DNA of 18,142 bases from positions 1 to 18,142 of the forward strand of contig JALLAZ010000359.1 in NCBI GenBank assembly GCA_036939755.1. Reading direction: 5' to 3'. Shown piece after piece: positions 8,303 through 18,142 of this stretch. The number at the start of each line of letters is the position of its first letter. Position 1 is the stretch's first letter. Below the pieces are notes generated by a model. It was not told the origin of the DNA, did not search any database, and saw only the letters and a list, made by a program, of their open reading frames with translations. The DNA is from Stephanodiscus triporus (taxonomy: Eukaryota; Bacillariophyta; Thalassiosirophyceae; Thalassiosirales; Thalassiosiraceae). A program made the translations under genes and the position numbers.

Positions 8303-8837
8303 AGGACCTATTATCGACTGCTAAGACCTTTTATCAGGAGCGCTTCTTGAAGTGATGTCGACTCGCGTAGTCCATAGGCAGAATAGACGTTTTTCTTTGA
8401 TGCAGTCCCTTCTTATCGTCCCTGAGAAGAGAACAGACAGATTATGAATATAAGCAGAAAATAAACGCAGCATTTCTTCAATGTGATTAGCATAAATTGT
8501 TGTAATGAAAGTCAAATGCTTCCATGAGGGCGTTGGCGATCAATGCCCCTGGACTGGAGCTGTCTTTCCACCTCCAAAATTTATTTTCTCTTTGTGCCAA
8601 TAGTACTAGGGACCTTGCCTTGGCACCTTCATGCACACCACTTTTGCTTCATATCACCATCAGCAGCAGCCCCTATGCTCGATAAGCAGACCGAGAGGTA
8701 GTGCAGTGACCTCGCGTCTGGGTGTTCAACAAACACGCCAAAGATCCCGTCCCATACGTGAATTATAAGACGGATTAAATGGCATACATTTTATTCATGG
8801 ATTCGCCCATGGGATAGTCCTGACGTCTCATCAAAAA
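8303..8837. other. Convergent intergenic region
   Basis: This 535-bp gap lies between the 3' ends of the nucleotidase gene (plus) and the 8838 gene (minus). It should hold two 3' untranslated regions. AATAAA-like A/T stretches are present (for example near 8459-8463), but none can be assigned with confidence. No open frame, RNA gene or repeat was recognised. The GTAC cluster seen in the 5' flanks is missing here. Confidence 0.5.
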
Positions 8838-10733
8838 TCAAACCAAATCCCCTCCCCCCCACGAGTCATCGTCATCGTCATCGTCACTATTGCCTCGTTT
8901 TATCAACTCATCGCCGTGACCTTTCCAATTCCCATAACCATACCTTCGTGCAAGATCCGTGACTCCCCTTCTGTGAGCACATTGCTCAATCGGCGGTGCA
9001 TCATTTGGGTAAGCACCGAATATTCTACCGTTTGATCCTACTCGTGTCATGACAGACTGAAACACTTTCGAGGCACTGTACCCACCACTGACGGTACCAC
9101 GTCCAGTCTCGAAGGCATCATCAATTCGATTGTCATCTGGCGTTTCCTGGTCAATATTATTGCTGCTATTGCTACTGCCAAGTGCAGCACCTCTCCTACT
9201 ACCCCGTTGTTTGGTGATCGACTGTTCCGCTGCAACACTTTCCAATGCCGCCTCTCTTATGGCGGAACGGTCAACTGTCTTCCAGAGAGACGAGGTTTTC
9301 ACCTCACAGCTCTCCCCACGGGGATTCTTGGTCAGCGGATTCCGATGAGATTCAAAGGCATCAACTACCCAATCGTGTATTTTCTTTTGTTTGATCTCCG
9401 GCGGCTGCCGTCGGGATCTCATCCCTCGTCTCATCGTCGATCGGTCTGTCCGAGTGGATGGCATAATGATGTGCTGCATCGCACCTTGTGCATCTTCATC
9501 CGCCTCGTCGTCGGAAATCACATTAAATTCGTCTGGAACGGCAGTACCAACATTGCCCTCGACGACCTCCCCCATGAACGTTAGCGGTTTCTCGATACGA
9601 TATTCCCGGCCGAGGCCGTGTTTCCTTCGAAACGCCACGCTCAAATACCGATACTTGACTTCAGAAAGCATTCCCAAGCCATTTGAAATCTTCATCGTTC
9701 TGTATAGCTGTTTCAGTTTGTTTGCCGCCTCCTCGTCGGCAAGTTTTTGCATCTTCATATGTTGCCGTTGCTGTGGCCTCGAAGTTCCGAAGAGTTTGGA
9801 TGTCAGTCCCCCGCCTTGTTTCGTTTGGGGGCCGTACATAGATCTCATTTGACGCTGTCGATCTTTTTCATACAATACTCGAGGGTCGTATACATGCAAT
9901 TTCAGCAGGATTGATGCGACGGATTGATAGAGGATGGGTAAATATATGTAGACGAATTGAACGGCCACTAACGTGAAGGATGCTAACATGTGACCCCTTG
10001 GACCTCTCCGAACAACAAAACGATAGTACGCATTGGTAGGTGTGGAGACGTCAGAGAGAGAGGATGAGCGTGCAGTCGTGCGACGATCAGCAACGATATC
10101 AGCAGATGGTCGGATATCATCGAATCGAACTATCGATGAGGCGTGCTCTGTCGTACTTCTAAGATTACGCTGCTCTTTTGCGTTGTCGATTTGTGCTGTC
10201 GTGACTCCTCCGTCGACTTTGTTCTGCTCCAGAACGGCACCTTGGTCCTCATCGACTATTACCAGTTCGTCGGTTCCGATTTTATGTGCAACCTCGCTTC
10301 CGTCGCTCTCGTAGACGTCACTTTCTTCCTCATTGGCGGGCGGCCTTACGTCGCCGCCCGACGCCCTGGCGGCTGTATCATCCCCTCCCGCAACTTCAAC
10401 ACCGTCCAGGCCTGCGATTAAGTCATCCACCAGTCGATCCAAATCCTCATCATCAATGGTAGTAACAGATTTTACGCCACTGGTCGCACCTCCCCGAGCG
10501 AGCCGATAAAGAGACGGCGCATTATTATTTGTCAAGATTCTCGACTCCACATCCGGCGATCCCCCCTCCTGCACCTGCGCCGTCGCCGTCGCCGTTCGAC
10601 ACACCCACTCGGACCCGTCCCCGAAGCCGAAAGGGCATTGGCTTCGATGGAGGGATCGATTATTGGCTCGCACGTTGGGAGCGGAATGATGGAGGGCGAC
10701 GAGGATGGCGATAGTGGTGGTTGTCGATTTCAT
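8838..10733 (-). CDS. Unrecognised secretory single-pass membrane protein
   Basis: A single exon of 631 residues starting at the ATG at 10733. The frame is open 20 codons further upstream, but only from a GTG. The start gives a signal peptide, MKSTTTTIAILVALHHSAPNVRA. Residues ~25-235 are acidic and low in complexity, with many Asp, Glu, Gly and Ser. One hydrophobic segment (about 249-277, LASFTLVAVQFVYIYLPILYQ) follows a basic VRRGPRG. Beyond it lies a basic stretch with MYGPQTKQGGG and a helix rich in Lys, Gln and Arg, then a better-ordered C-terminal part ending YGYGNWKGHGDELIKRG, seven Asp in a row, and SWGGGDLV. A type I topology with a large cytosolic C-terminal part is likely. I recognise no family and assign no function. 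It is divergent from the 11120 gene. Confidence 0.8.
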   Translation of the reverse strand: MKSTTTTIAILVALHHSAPNVRANNRSLHRSQCPFGFGDGSEWVCRTATATAQVQEGGSPDVESRILTNNNAPSLYRLARGGATSGVKSVTTIDDEDLDRLVDDLIAGLDGVEVAGGDDTAARASGGDVRPPANEEESDVYESDGSEVAHKIGTDELVIVDEDQGAVLEQNKVDGGVTTAQIDNAKEQRNLRSTTEHASSIVRFDDIRPSADIVADRRTTARSSSLSDVSTPTNAYYRFVVRRGPRGHMLASFTLVAVQFVYIYLPILYQSVASILLKLHVYDPRVLYEKDRQRQMRSMYGPQTKQGGGLTSKLFGTSRPQQRQHMKMQKLADEEAANKLKQLYRTMKISNGLGMLSEVKYRYLSVAFRRKHGLGREYRIEKPLTFMGEVVEGNVGTAVPDEFNVISDDEADEDAQGAMQHIIMPSTRTDRSTMRRGMRSRRQPPEIKQKKIHDWVVDAFESHRNPLTKNPRGESCEVKTSSLWKTVDRSAIREAALESVAAEQSITKQRGSRRGAALGSSNSSNNIDQETPDDNRIDDAFETGRGTVSGGYSASKVFQSVMTRVGSNGRIFGAYPNDAPPIEQCAHRRGVTDLARRYGYGNWKGHGDELIKRGNSDDDDDDDSWGGGDLV

Positions 10734-11119
10734 AATATTGGATTTTATCTTCACATCGGAGTTGTGAGCACTCTCTCGTGTATCGTACTCCACTCTATCT
10801 ACACCTTTCTCTAGGTACTACTATCGTATCTACCTATTGTAGCGTACGATATATGATAACTTGAGTACTAACTAACGTATGGTACATATCTAGGAGTACA
10901 TACATACTCTATATTATTTACTACCTACCTACGTACCTACTCCTATTCGTTTTTCCGGGCTGATCATTTTGTGGCGTGGTTCATAATCCATAATCATCGA
11001 CGAACACACTGTTCGTGCTCTCAACATTCAATATCTTTTGTCGTATTTTAATATTATTGCTCTATTCGACGTTCGCGTGGACAAAATCATAGCTGTAAGA
11101 AGAGAGCAGGGGAGAGATC
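10734..11119. promoter_or_regulatory. Divergent intergenic region, GTAC-rich promoter block
   Basis: The region separates the starts of the 8838 gene (minus) and the 11120 gene (plus). Positions 10780-10945 hold at least six GTAC words and several CTAC/TACCTA stretches, for example ctacctacctacgtacctac near 10922-10941. From about 10960 to 11119 the sequence is plain AT-rich DNA. It probably contains both promoters. No gene is seen. Confidence 0.5.
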
Positions 11120-12899
11120 ATGGACTTTGGAAACACCTGCACTCTAATTTGTAGGTCAGTTCAGGTGGTCCTACTTTTTGCGTATGTTCCCTTCGTCTTA
11201 TGATGTCTGACGTGTGTATTGGGAAATAAAATTTGAGTATTATGATGTACTTCACGTATTATCTTTTACCGGCGACTTCTCCTCACAACAACTTGCACTT
11301 TTTTCGCACACTTCGCTGCCATACTTCCATTGTTGATTATTCGTCATCTGCCGATATCCCAACCCCAACCCTCGGATTCATGTCTTGCATCCTAGGCTTG
11401 TCCTACTGGTCCTCCTCGTCTATGCCATAGTCCTGTCCAGCATGGTCATGCCCTCCTGTCATTTCATGTATGCCGTATCTCCCAACGACGAATCCCATGG
11501 TGTGGGACTCCTAACTTTCGAGTCCAAGGACGGGAACTGCATACCTCACAATTCCTTCGTCGTTGAAAACTATAATGGCATGGAACTGACGGCAAGGGTG
11601 GGGGGGTACATCGCACCGTCATTGGGAGCTCTTTCGGCGTTATTTTTGTCATTCGAATGCTTCAAGGGTGGGTGTCTGGGCGGCAAGTGCATCCCCGCAC
11701 TAATGATAATGTTATCCAGCGTTGGTCAGGGACTGACCTTCCTATTGTTCCGGAGTGATTTGTTCTGCAGCAATACGGATGCTATCCGCGAGTGCGACAT
11801 GGGAGATGCCGGGTATAAAAGCGTCCAGTCTTGTCTAGTGTATGCCTTCTGCATGGTGCTGTATTACTGCGGACCGACACCGGAGCCGTTCATGATGGAC
11901 CACGGCGTTGGCAAAAGGGGAAAGACGTCGTCGGCGCCATCGAAGAACGAGCCTGGGAAGGGAGAAGATTGGACTAGGGAGATGTACGAAGAGCGACGGA
12001 AGGAGAAGAAGTCGAAGAGTAGGGGGGTCAGTGGACGGAGCAAAGAAGAGATTTTCGACGACCTACACGACTCTAGACGCTCGAACGATTCTAGACGCTC
12101 AAATGACAAGAGGAAAAGCAGGGGGAAAAGCAAAAAAAAACATCGTGACAGTGAAAATACCCTGGTCCTGTATGAATCCAGTGGAGGAAAAAACAGAAAT
12201 CGGTCGACAAAAGGCGGCAGCAGGCAAGGCAGTCAACAATCCTCGCGCTCTCATCCGCAATCACAACTCGAGAGGTATGACGACTATGTTGATACCGAAC
12301 CTGATGGGATGGATTGGAGTGCCTTTACGCCAGTCCAGCGAGAGGCATATTTCAAACTACAGAGGATCAAGAAGAAAGAGCGGAGGGAAAGGGAACGCGA
12401 GCGTGAGATGGAAAGATTGCGTGAGCGGGAGGAGGAGTCCTTGGATCATCGTCGTGGCGGCATCAGTCGCAGGTACAGCGGCGACGAGTACGATTACTCA
12501 CACAGGAGCACTGATTACGACGACAGTTATTATGACCAATCCACTGTAAACAGACATGACGATGATGGTGGACATAGTTACTATTCGGATAGGGAGGAGG
12601 GGTCGTGGTATGATATCGAACGGCAGCAGATATACCACCATCCTGACGATGTCAGGGGGGGGAGAGATTACGGTGGGGACGATAGACAGTACCACAGTCG
12701 AGGCCGGGACGACAATTACTCGTACGAGGATTACTCCTATGAGGATCACACCTACGCTGAGTCTGAATATACGCACTCGCAAGACCCCCCACCGAATGAC
12801 TACTACTATGAACCGCACTTGCAAGACCCCCCACCGGATGACTACTACTATGAACAAAAGCCACGATATTCATCGTCGCGAAATTCACGTTTAAATTAA
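11120..12899 (+). CDS. Unrecognised four-helix membrane protein with a long charged tail
   Basis: The large frame 11396-12899 is well supported, but it has no ATG before its first hydrophobic segment. A short first exon at 11120-11154 (MDFGNTCTLIC, split Arg codon), joined over a GT-AG intron, supplies an ATG in good context and keeps the frame, giving 512 residues. Four hydrophobic segments follow: LVLLVLLVYAIVLSSMV, VGGYIAPSLGALSALFL, CIPALMIMLSSVGQGLTFLL and SCLVYAFCMVLYYC. Several Cys occur in the loops, and the block ends CGPTPEPFMMDHG. The C-terminal ~320 residues are hydrophilic: Lys/Ser-rich, then an Arg/Glu run (REREREREMERL), then Tyr/Asp-rich sequence with a 14-residue tandem repeat, QDPPPxDYYYE. 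I recognise no family; an integral membrane protein with a cytosolic tail is the safe description. If the first exon is wrong, translation could start at 11442. Confidence 0.75.
11155..11395 (+). other. Proposed intron of the four-helix protein gene (241 nt)
   Basis: The donor is TGTAG|GTCAGT and the acceptor TTGCATCCTAG|G, in phase 2. It is proposed because the main frame lacks an upstream ATG and stays open only back to 11337. It is longer than the other introns in the window and no strong branch point stands out, so confidence is moderate. Confidence 0.4.
12069..12108 (+). repeat. Short in-frame repeat coding DSRRSN
   Basis: The 18-bp unit coding DSRRSN occurs twice in a row (gactctagacgctcgaac, then gattctagacgctcaaat) in the tail of the four-helix protein gene. 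It is followed by gacaag, which begins a diverged third copy (DKRKS). Confidence 0.7.
12772..12855 (+). repeat. Tandem 42-bp coding repeat, two copies
   Basis: Copy 1 (12772-12813) and copy 2 (12814-12855) are head to tail and differ at two positions (c/t in cgcactcgc, a/g in ccgaatg). Each encodes a 14-residue unit containing QDPPP(N/D)DYYYE near the C terminus of the four-helix protein. The near identity suggests a recent duplication or recent homogenisation. Confidence 0.92.
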
Positions 12900-13070
12900 T
12901 AGTCAGGCGGGGGGAGTTCACAAACAACAGAACAGTGCTTGTGCAACTGGCCCGTTTCATATTGCGTCCTTTTCAATTTATTATCGCTTGTTCGCTGTGC
13001 TAAGTGTAGAAAATCGAGATTTCTTCTCCGCCACACGGAAACGTGCAGCTTTTCAAAAGACTACTTCAAC
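12900..13070. other. Short convergent intergenic region
   Basis: These 171 bp separate two converging genes and must contain both 3' ends. No clear polyadenylation signal, hairpin or open frame was recognised. Confidence 0.5.
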
Positions 13071-16000
13071 CTAGTTTGACTTCTCCGCGTCCTCTTTAGC
13101 ATTCATTCTTGACACATATTTTCTATGATTATCGCGGGCCTTCATCCATATTTTACGAGAGTCCAACATTTGATTATCACTCATGATGCGAACGTAAAAG
13201 GTAGAACCGACATCCGTATAGGCTAAATCGGCTTCTACTGCGCTTATTTCATTGTCTGGCAAATCTTGCAAATTCAGTGGAATTGGCTCCAACGATATCT
13301 CGGAGTGGTGAATCGGTTTGGCCGCGCCTTCAGCGGAGAATATAGGGTGCCATTCATGAGCATCTGATTTGAGTCTGATGATTTGCTGTAATATTGTGGG
13401 CTTCTCGAGCGTTTCGGGGGGAAGGGATTGCCTCATTATGATTTTACGCGTCAGCTCCCGCTTGGCCATGACGTAGGCGAAACTAAGCTGATCCAAGAGT
13501 GTTCCCCATTGAACGTGCTCACGGTACCATTCACATCGAAGCTGGTGGCCTTCCTCCAGCTTCAAGTGGTGTATGATCCATTTCGATCTAATGAAATTAT
13601 TGATTTCAATCTTGTGCCGCACAGTGGGATTTAACGATCGAAGATCCATCGAGTTGATAAAAGAGCGCGCGCGTTCGTAGAACACGCGCTGTGTTCGGAT
13701 TTCGTCCGTCTCCTCGGGCTCAAGACCTGTATCCTTTATGAACGATAAGGTGATATCTCTCAATGGCATTTGATCGCCGGCGACATTAGGTATCTGCTTC
13801 ATGGGGGATAGTAATAACACCGCACGGCGTTGGGGTTCCTCAGGGAGTTTATACTTCGTTTTGTGCCCTTTGGCATCGGGTGCCGAGATCGTCCTCTTTG
13901 GGAGCACACCCCTCGAGGTTTCCGATGTAAGGAATTGAGCATCTTCCGGATAAGGAGTGTGACTGAAGTTCTCCTCCACAAACATGACCTTCCTTACCGT
14001 TGAATGGAATAGCCTTGCGGGCGATAGTTTGGGAACGAACAAGTCTTCTGCTCTCAGAGGCTTAGTGGCATTATCCACGAGAATCAAGACCCAACCGTGA
14101 TGAGCCAGGTAGCCATTTAGATGTTTCGCCTTGGCCATGTGGTTGCTGTCGGGTGTCAAACCACGGCTCTTCATTTTTTCCGGAGGGACCTGGTTTATTA
14201 TTTTTTTCACTAAAGTGCTTTCCGACGGAACGAAGGCGACGGTGCAAACAGTTGTTTCCCACCACTTTTCTTGCTCCTCCCCATCCGAATATTCCGTTTC
14301 TAATTGAAGAGATTCAACATCGTAACCCAGAGCCATTGTGTAGAGCACCACATCGCAACCCTCGGTCAATTCGTGAGTGATTTCCAAAACTCCATCAAAC
14401 ACCGAAGGCGTACATGATTGCGTGGAACATTCCGATGAACAAGGATATGAGGTGTGAAGCTCACGTAAACACGTCGGGTCGTCATGTGAACAGGACGGTA
14501 TTCCACGGCGGGATAAAATTCCCGCTCCATCCAGTGGCAAAAGAATATCTTCTCCCGCTGCTGCTCTCTGCGGTTGACTTATGGAGTAATCCACCTCGTT
14601 ATCAGAAGACGAGACTGGCCGAAAAAACGGCATTGCCCGATCAAGATGCCACGCCAATTGCTTGGCAGCTCCATCCTTGAACGATGTTTTAGCCGACCAG
14701 CGAAGGTAATCGTGGGACAGCAAGCTTGCGGCATGCGCGAGGCGCGATTGATCCACATCTATAATATTTTCGGATATTGATGTCTTCTTCTCGTATTCGC
14801 GATCAGGAATAACTAGCTCGTGTATTTCGTCTGCCAAGAGCGCCAAAGTGGACATGTCACCAGATCCGATATTGAAGGCTGTTGGGGAGTTATTGACCGA
14901 CCTGTACTGCATGGCGGCGATGATGGCACCTACAGCGTCTGCGGACACATCAAATAATTCAAAAACATTTAGTTAGAGGGGGGAACGAATACGCTATCAT
15001 GAGATCAGTAAGGACAAAAATCATGAATTGCTCTCTCACCGTCCACGAAAACAAAGTCTCGTCGTTCATGAGCTAAATGCATCCAGCCAGCCTCCTCAAT
15101 CAGATTCAAATGTCGCGCCTCTTCAAGCCGTCGCCGCGGTACTGCGTCTTCTTCGCCTCCTTTGCCATCACGTTCTTCTCCTCCTGCTGCGCCGTCACCT
15201 TCCATCTCCTCCTCGTCTTCCTCCCTATCTGCATCCTCTTTCGCAATGACGACATCTGTCCACGTCCTGTACAAACTCCTCACCGCAGTCTCCGCCAAAT
15301 CCACATCGGGACTAACGCCACGTTTTGTCTTCCTAACGCGATCAGCGTGATATATTGGGACGGATGTGGACGGTACGCCAAAGCCACGGGGACCATATAT
15401 GGCATCAAAGCGCAGTCCAATCGAGGGAATGTTGTGCAACGCGTGGTAGGCCGACGCAAGTATTTCGTCGACTAGGCGGGACATGCCGTGAATGCCACGC
15501 GATGGCGTTTTGGGCAGTGGAGGGGAGATGTTTCCCAGAGTCTCATGTTTCAACACCTTCCTCGCATTTTCCTTTAGTCTTGCGGTGGTATCACGAAAGT
15601 AAAGGGCGTCGGACGATGAGGCGTAGACGATGTGAGGCTTCCTCATCTTGACCAAATCACTCTCCGACAGATGAGCAGTGACCGCAGCGGCCGGCCCAAC
15701 TCTTGGGGGGATCATCGTCTGCGCCACCGCACCGCTCAGCAACTGCTCCATGCCCGTCGCGCCCATTCTTAGATCGTACAAATGCGGTCGAGAGCTAACG
15801 CTCTCCCTGAGTATGTCGTCCTCTTCCTCGTCCTTGTTTTGGAATATGGAATTGTGATGCAGTGGTGACACATCGCCGCCTTGTGCACGGTATGTCGCGC
15901 TCAGCAAAGAGTCAGACTGCGTACCCGCGAGGTGAACGATGTGAGTGGGGCGATATTCCAACATGACGTCAAGGTGACCGGAGCCATCTCTTGCGGTACC

Positions 16001-17698
16001 GGGGGTGAGAGGTATGCCGTATTTGCGGTACGGCCTTGAATACTGCCCCATCTTGTCGTGGATGGCGGCAGATGTGTCATTCTTCGTTTGATGCATATTG
16101 CGCAGTTCCACCAACATCTTTTCCCGATTCGTCCTCGCGGATGTGGATGACTGCTCGCCAACACTCTCATGCCTTGCTTCTAAGCCCAAAAATGGCACCC
16201 GCAACTCCCCAAAATCGCCCAACTCTTGCATCAATACCGCGAGGCGTTCTTGGTGCTCCAATCTGATCAATGGGTCGTTGGGAAACATGGTATCTAATCC
16301 CAAGAAGTTAACTACGCCACACTGTCGAAACAATGCAATGGCAAGGTGGAGGCCGACGGGGGATAGTATGCCTGATATCAGAACGCGGGATTGCGGACCC
16401 AGTGGTTGTTGTGGTCGGTGTTGATCTTTGGCGCTGTTTGAGGACGGGGGAAGGAGGAAGTTTTCCGGGTGATATTTTGCCGCCTCTTTGGCGTGCGCTC
16501 CGCACAATTTGGAAGCGTCGATGGCACCTTGAGCCGCTTGCTTACCATTGTCTATAACCGTCGTGGCGTTTCCGGCACTACCGACATCGTCTCCCCATCG
16601 TGACTGCAGTGATGCGATTGTATCCACCGAAGAATGACTCAGCTTGTACCAGAGGTGGTGGTGGTGGTTGGCATTCTTCGGCGGCCTTGTTCGTGATCTT
16701 CTGTCCTTCCTTCGATCAGCCGCTGCCGTCATGGCATTCCGCAGTGGATCTTTAGTAGACCATCGTATTGAATGCTCATCGGACAAACGTTGTTTCTGCT
16801 GTTGTTGAGGCAATCTGCGAACCGCGGCTTTGAAGAGGTAGTCGCGCATGTCGCCGAGGAATCCAGGAGCGACGTCATTTAGCGTGGCATGATGATCCAT
16901 CGTGTTCGAGCCGTGACTATCGGCCTGCAACGGCGGGAGACGACCGATCGGAGAGTTGCCGTCCCCATGAAATTCACTGCCTCCAAGCAAACTATCTTCC
17001 CCGCGACTACCTGATGGCAGCGGCCTCGCATGATCCCCCTTTCTGCCATCGCTCGAGTACGAATCGCGATCATTCTGACTCTGCGTGTGAAGACGATCAC
17101 GATGATCGTCGTCCTCCACATTCCTTATGTAGTGGTTCTGAGCCAAATAGAAGAAGAGCAAGTATCCCAGAATTGTCGAGATGAATGCGCACTGCGCCAA
17201 TTTCTTCCAAGCGAAGGAGTCTTCTCCGCAGGTCCTGCTATTAGCACGCGTCCTCTTGCCGTAGAGGCTGAGAGACTTCCCCCGGCCAAAGCCGCCGTTG
17301 ATAACATTATTATGCGATGCTGCCACCGACGCGCTGCCACCGCGATAGTCGAAGTGTAGCGGCGCCATGGGATGCTCCAGGCCGGTAGTCGCAGTCGCCA
17401 AATTTTCCACGGCATGCTGGAGCGGATGATGAACGTGGACCTTGCGATGGTGCAGGCCCTGCGAGCCGGGGGAGTCGCAGAATGGCGGGTCACCAGTGCC
17501 AGTGCCAGTTCTTTTATAGTCGTCATAGTCGCTGCTTCCGTGTTCGATTTCATAACGCGGCGAGTCCGACGAGCGGCGGAGCTTGCTCGGCGTGGAGTCG
17601 TCGTCGTTGTCGTCAAAGCCGATTCCGCCGCCGCTGCTGGCGTCGTCGAAGGAGGACAGCGACTTGTCTTGCGGCAGTATCTTCCTCCACATGGACAT
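13071..17698 (-). CDS. Type II membrane protein: SDR (UDP-sugar epimerase-like) domain fused to an unrecognised C-terminal domain
   Basis: Two exons (17698-15040, 14938-13071) encode 1508 residues. Residues 1-165 are polar and His/Ser/Gly-rich, presumably cytosolic. One membrane anchor (167-191, ending FFYLAQNHYI) then leads to a linker with Gln and His runs. An extended-SDR nucleotide-sugar epimerase/dehydratase domain follows (438 to ~992): VLISGILSPVG (439-449), RPTHIVHLAG (583-592), VYASSSDALYF (691-701), GLRFDAIYGPRG (761-772), FVFVDDAVGAIIAA across the intron, and TAFNIGSGDMSTL. An acidic insert occupies 821-850. Two catalytic features differ: the glycine-rich loop has Ser446 for its middle Gly, and YxxxK reads His737-x-x-x-Arg741. 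The last ~500 residues have a Cys cluster (1036-1062) and no known fold. A Golgi sugar-modifying or pseudoenzyme role is inferred. Confidence 0.85.
14939..15039 (-). other. Intron of the SDR fusion gene (101 nt)
   Basis: On the minus strand the intron begins GTGAGAGAG and ends GTGTCCGCAG, in phase 1, with a CTAAC branch-point-like sequence (ctctaactaaatg) and an in-frame stop. Removing it joins RRDFVFVD-D-AVGAIIAAMQ, restoring the conserved 'VDD' helix of extended SDR epimerases. This shows that the two long frames are one gene. Confidence 0.93.
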
Positions 17699-18142
17699 GG
17701 TGGTTATGCGATGGTGTCGCTACAAGAATCTCGATCACTCCCCTACTTACTGAAGTATCTCTTCCGCACGGAGAAAATGTTGTGGTGCTTTTCAGTTGCG
17801 TCCGCCCCACGCCAAGTCGCGCCATCGTTTGTGTCTTGTGGCATTGGCGGAGACTCGAGAAGTACCATACGTAGGTATTTACAATACACCGCTTGTAAGT
17901 ACGATACGTACTCCATACATATTATTTTTTATTCATGTGTGTGTACACGATAATCCTCCATGTGTATGATGTATTAGCACCCGAACTCGACCTCACCTGT
18001 CGGTGGCTCTACGTAAGTACAAAGAGACGTACGTACGGTTGTTTTTATCTCTGGAAATGCTAAATTTCACTACTCCTAGTTATTTTACTTGTCACCCTCC
18101 CTGTATGGTTAACACCCCTCCGCCCCCCCCCCCGGAATAAAA
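17699..18142. promoter_or_regulatory. Upstream region of the SDR fusion gene
   Basis: These 444 bp precede the ATG of the SDR gene. Between 17861 and 18036 there are about seven GTAC words (agtaccatacgtagg, aagtacgatacgtactcc, gtgtacacg, gacgtacgtacgg), similar to the 5' flanks of the other genes. The window ends in an 11-base C run (18123-18133). No further gene is supported; a plus-strand open frame here (to 17953) is antisense to the SDR 5' end and has no protein-like features. Confidence 0.5.

Noticed and set aside
12498..12857. 119-codon Val/Ile-rich minus-strand frame
   Set aside because: It is the antisense of the Tyr/Asp-rich tail of the four-helix protein (TAC/GAC codons reversed give GTA/GTC), so its hydrophobic look is an artefact.
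17125..17616. 163-codon Thr/Arg-rich frame and plus-strand frames at 17372-17953
   Set aside because: They overlap the 5' end of the SDR gene in other frames; their low complexity arises from the GC-rich codons of that gene.
13071..17698. Reading the two long minus-strand frames as two separate genes
   Set aside because: A 101-nt GT-AG intron with a branch point joins them inside one SDR domain, and the second frame has no proper ATG start.
1..18142. CRISPR arrays, tRNA/rRNA genes, transposons, prophage or defence systems
   Set aside because: None was seen on reading both strands; no regularly spaced repeats, cloverleaf-type B-box sequences, transposase motifs or viral genes were recognised.

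Overview
This window is the end of a nuclear chromosome from a eukaryotic alga, most likely a centric diatom of the Thalassiosira type; the species is inferred, not proven. Nine perfect CCCTAA telomere repeats start the window. The genes carry short spliceosomal introns of about 70-105 nt. Two predicted proteins begin with a signal peptide followed by an 'A|F' motif (SAA|F, SDA|F). That is the stramenopile bipartite plastid-targeting presequence, which takes proteins through four membranes. There are no bacterial operons, Shine-Dalgarno sites, CRISPR arrays, tRNAs or rRNAs.

Layout. 1-54 is telomere. 53-1381 is subtelomeric sequence with a 49-bp direct repeat, a strong hairpin and no convincing gene. 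1382-5494 (minus) is a three-exon eukaryotic DNA topoisomerase II with a mitochondrial-type presequence and no C-terminal tail, only 1.4 kb from the telomere. 6003-6632 (minus) is a plastid-targeted YjbQ/UPF0047 protein. 6900-8302 (plus) is a plastid-targeted inositol monophosphatase-superfamily enzyme closest to 3'(2'),5'-bisphosphate nucleotidase, with one GC-AG intron. 8838-10733 (minus) is an unrecognised secretory single-pass membrane protein. 11120-12899 (plus) is an unrecognised four-helix membrane protein with a long charged tail. 13071-17698 (minus) is a two-exon, 1508-residue type II membrane protein with an extended SDR (UDP-sugar epimerase-like) domain fused to an unrecognised C-terminal domain; its catalytic YxxxK motif reads HxxxR.

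Organisation. The YjbQ and nucleotidase genes are divergent over 267 bp and both look plastid-targeted. The 8838 and 11120 genes are also divergent, over about 386 bp. Every 5' flank, except that of the YjbQ/nucleotidase pair where there is only one copy, carries a cluster of GTAC/TACGTA words; the two convergent 3'-3' gaps lack such clusters. The topoisomerase II promoter also holds an E2F-like TTTCCCGCC and a CRE palindrome. Three proteins are predicted to act in organelles (mitochondrion, plastid, plastid) and three in the secretory or membrane system. No single pathway joins them, so this reads as an ordinary subtelomeric gene neighbourhood rather than a dedicated gene cluster. The most unusual items are the organelle-type topoisomerase II with a QMK in place of QTK, and the SDR fusion with altered catalytic residues.
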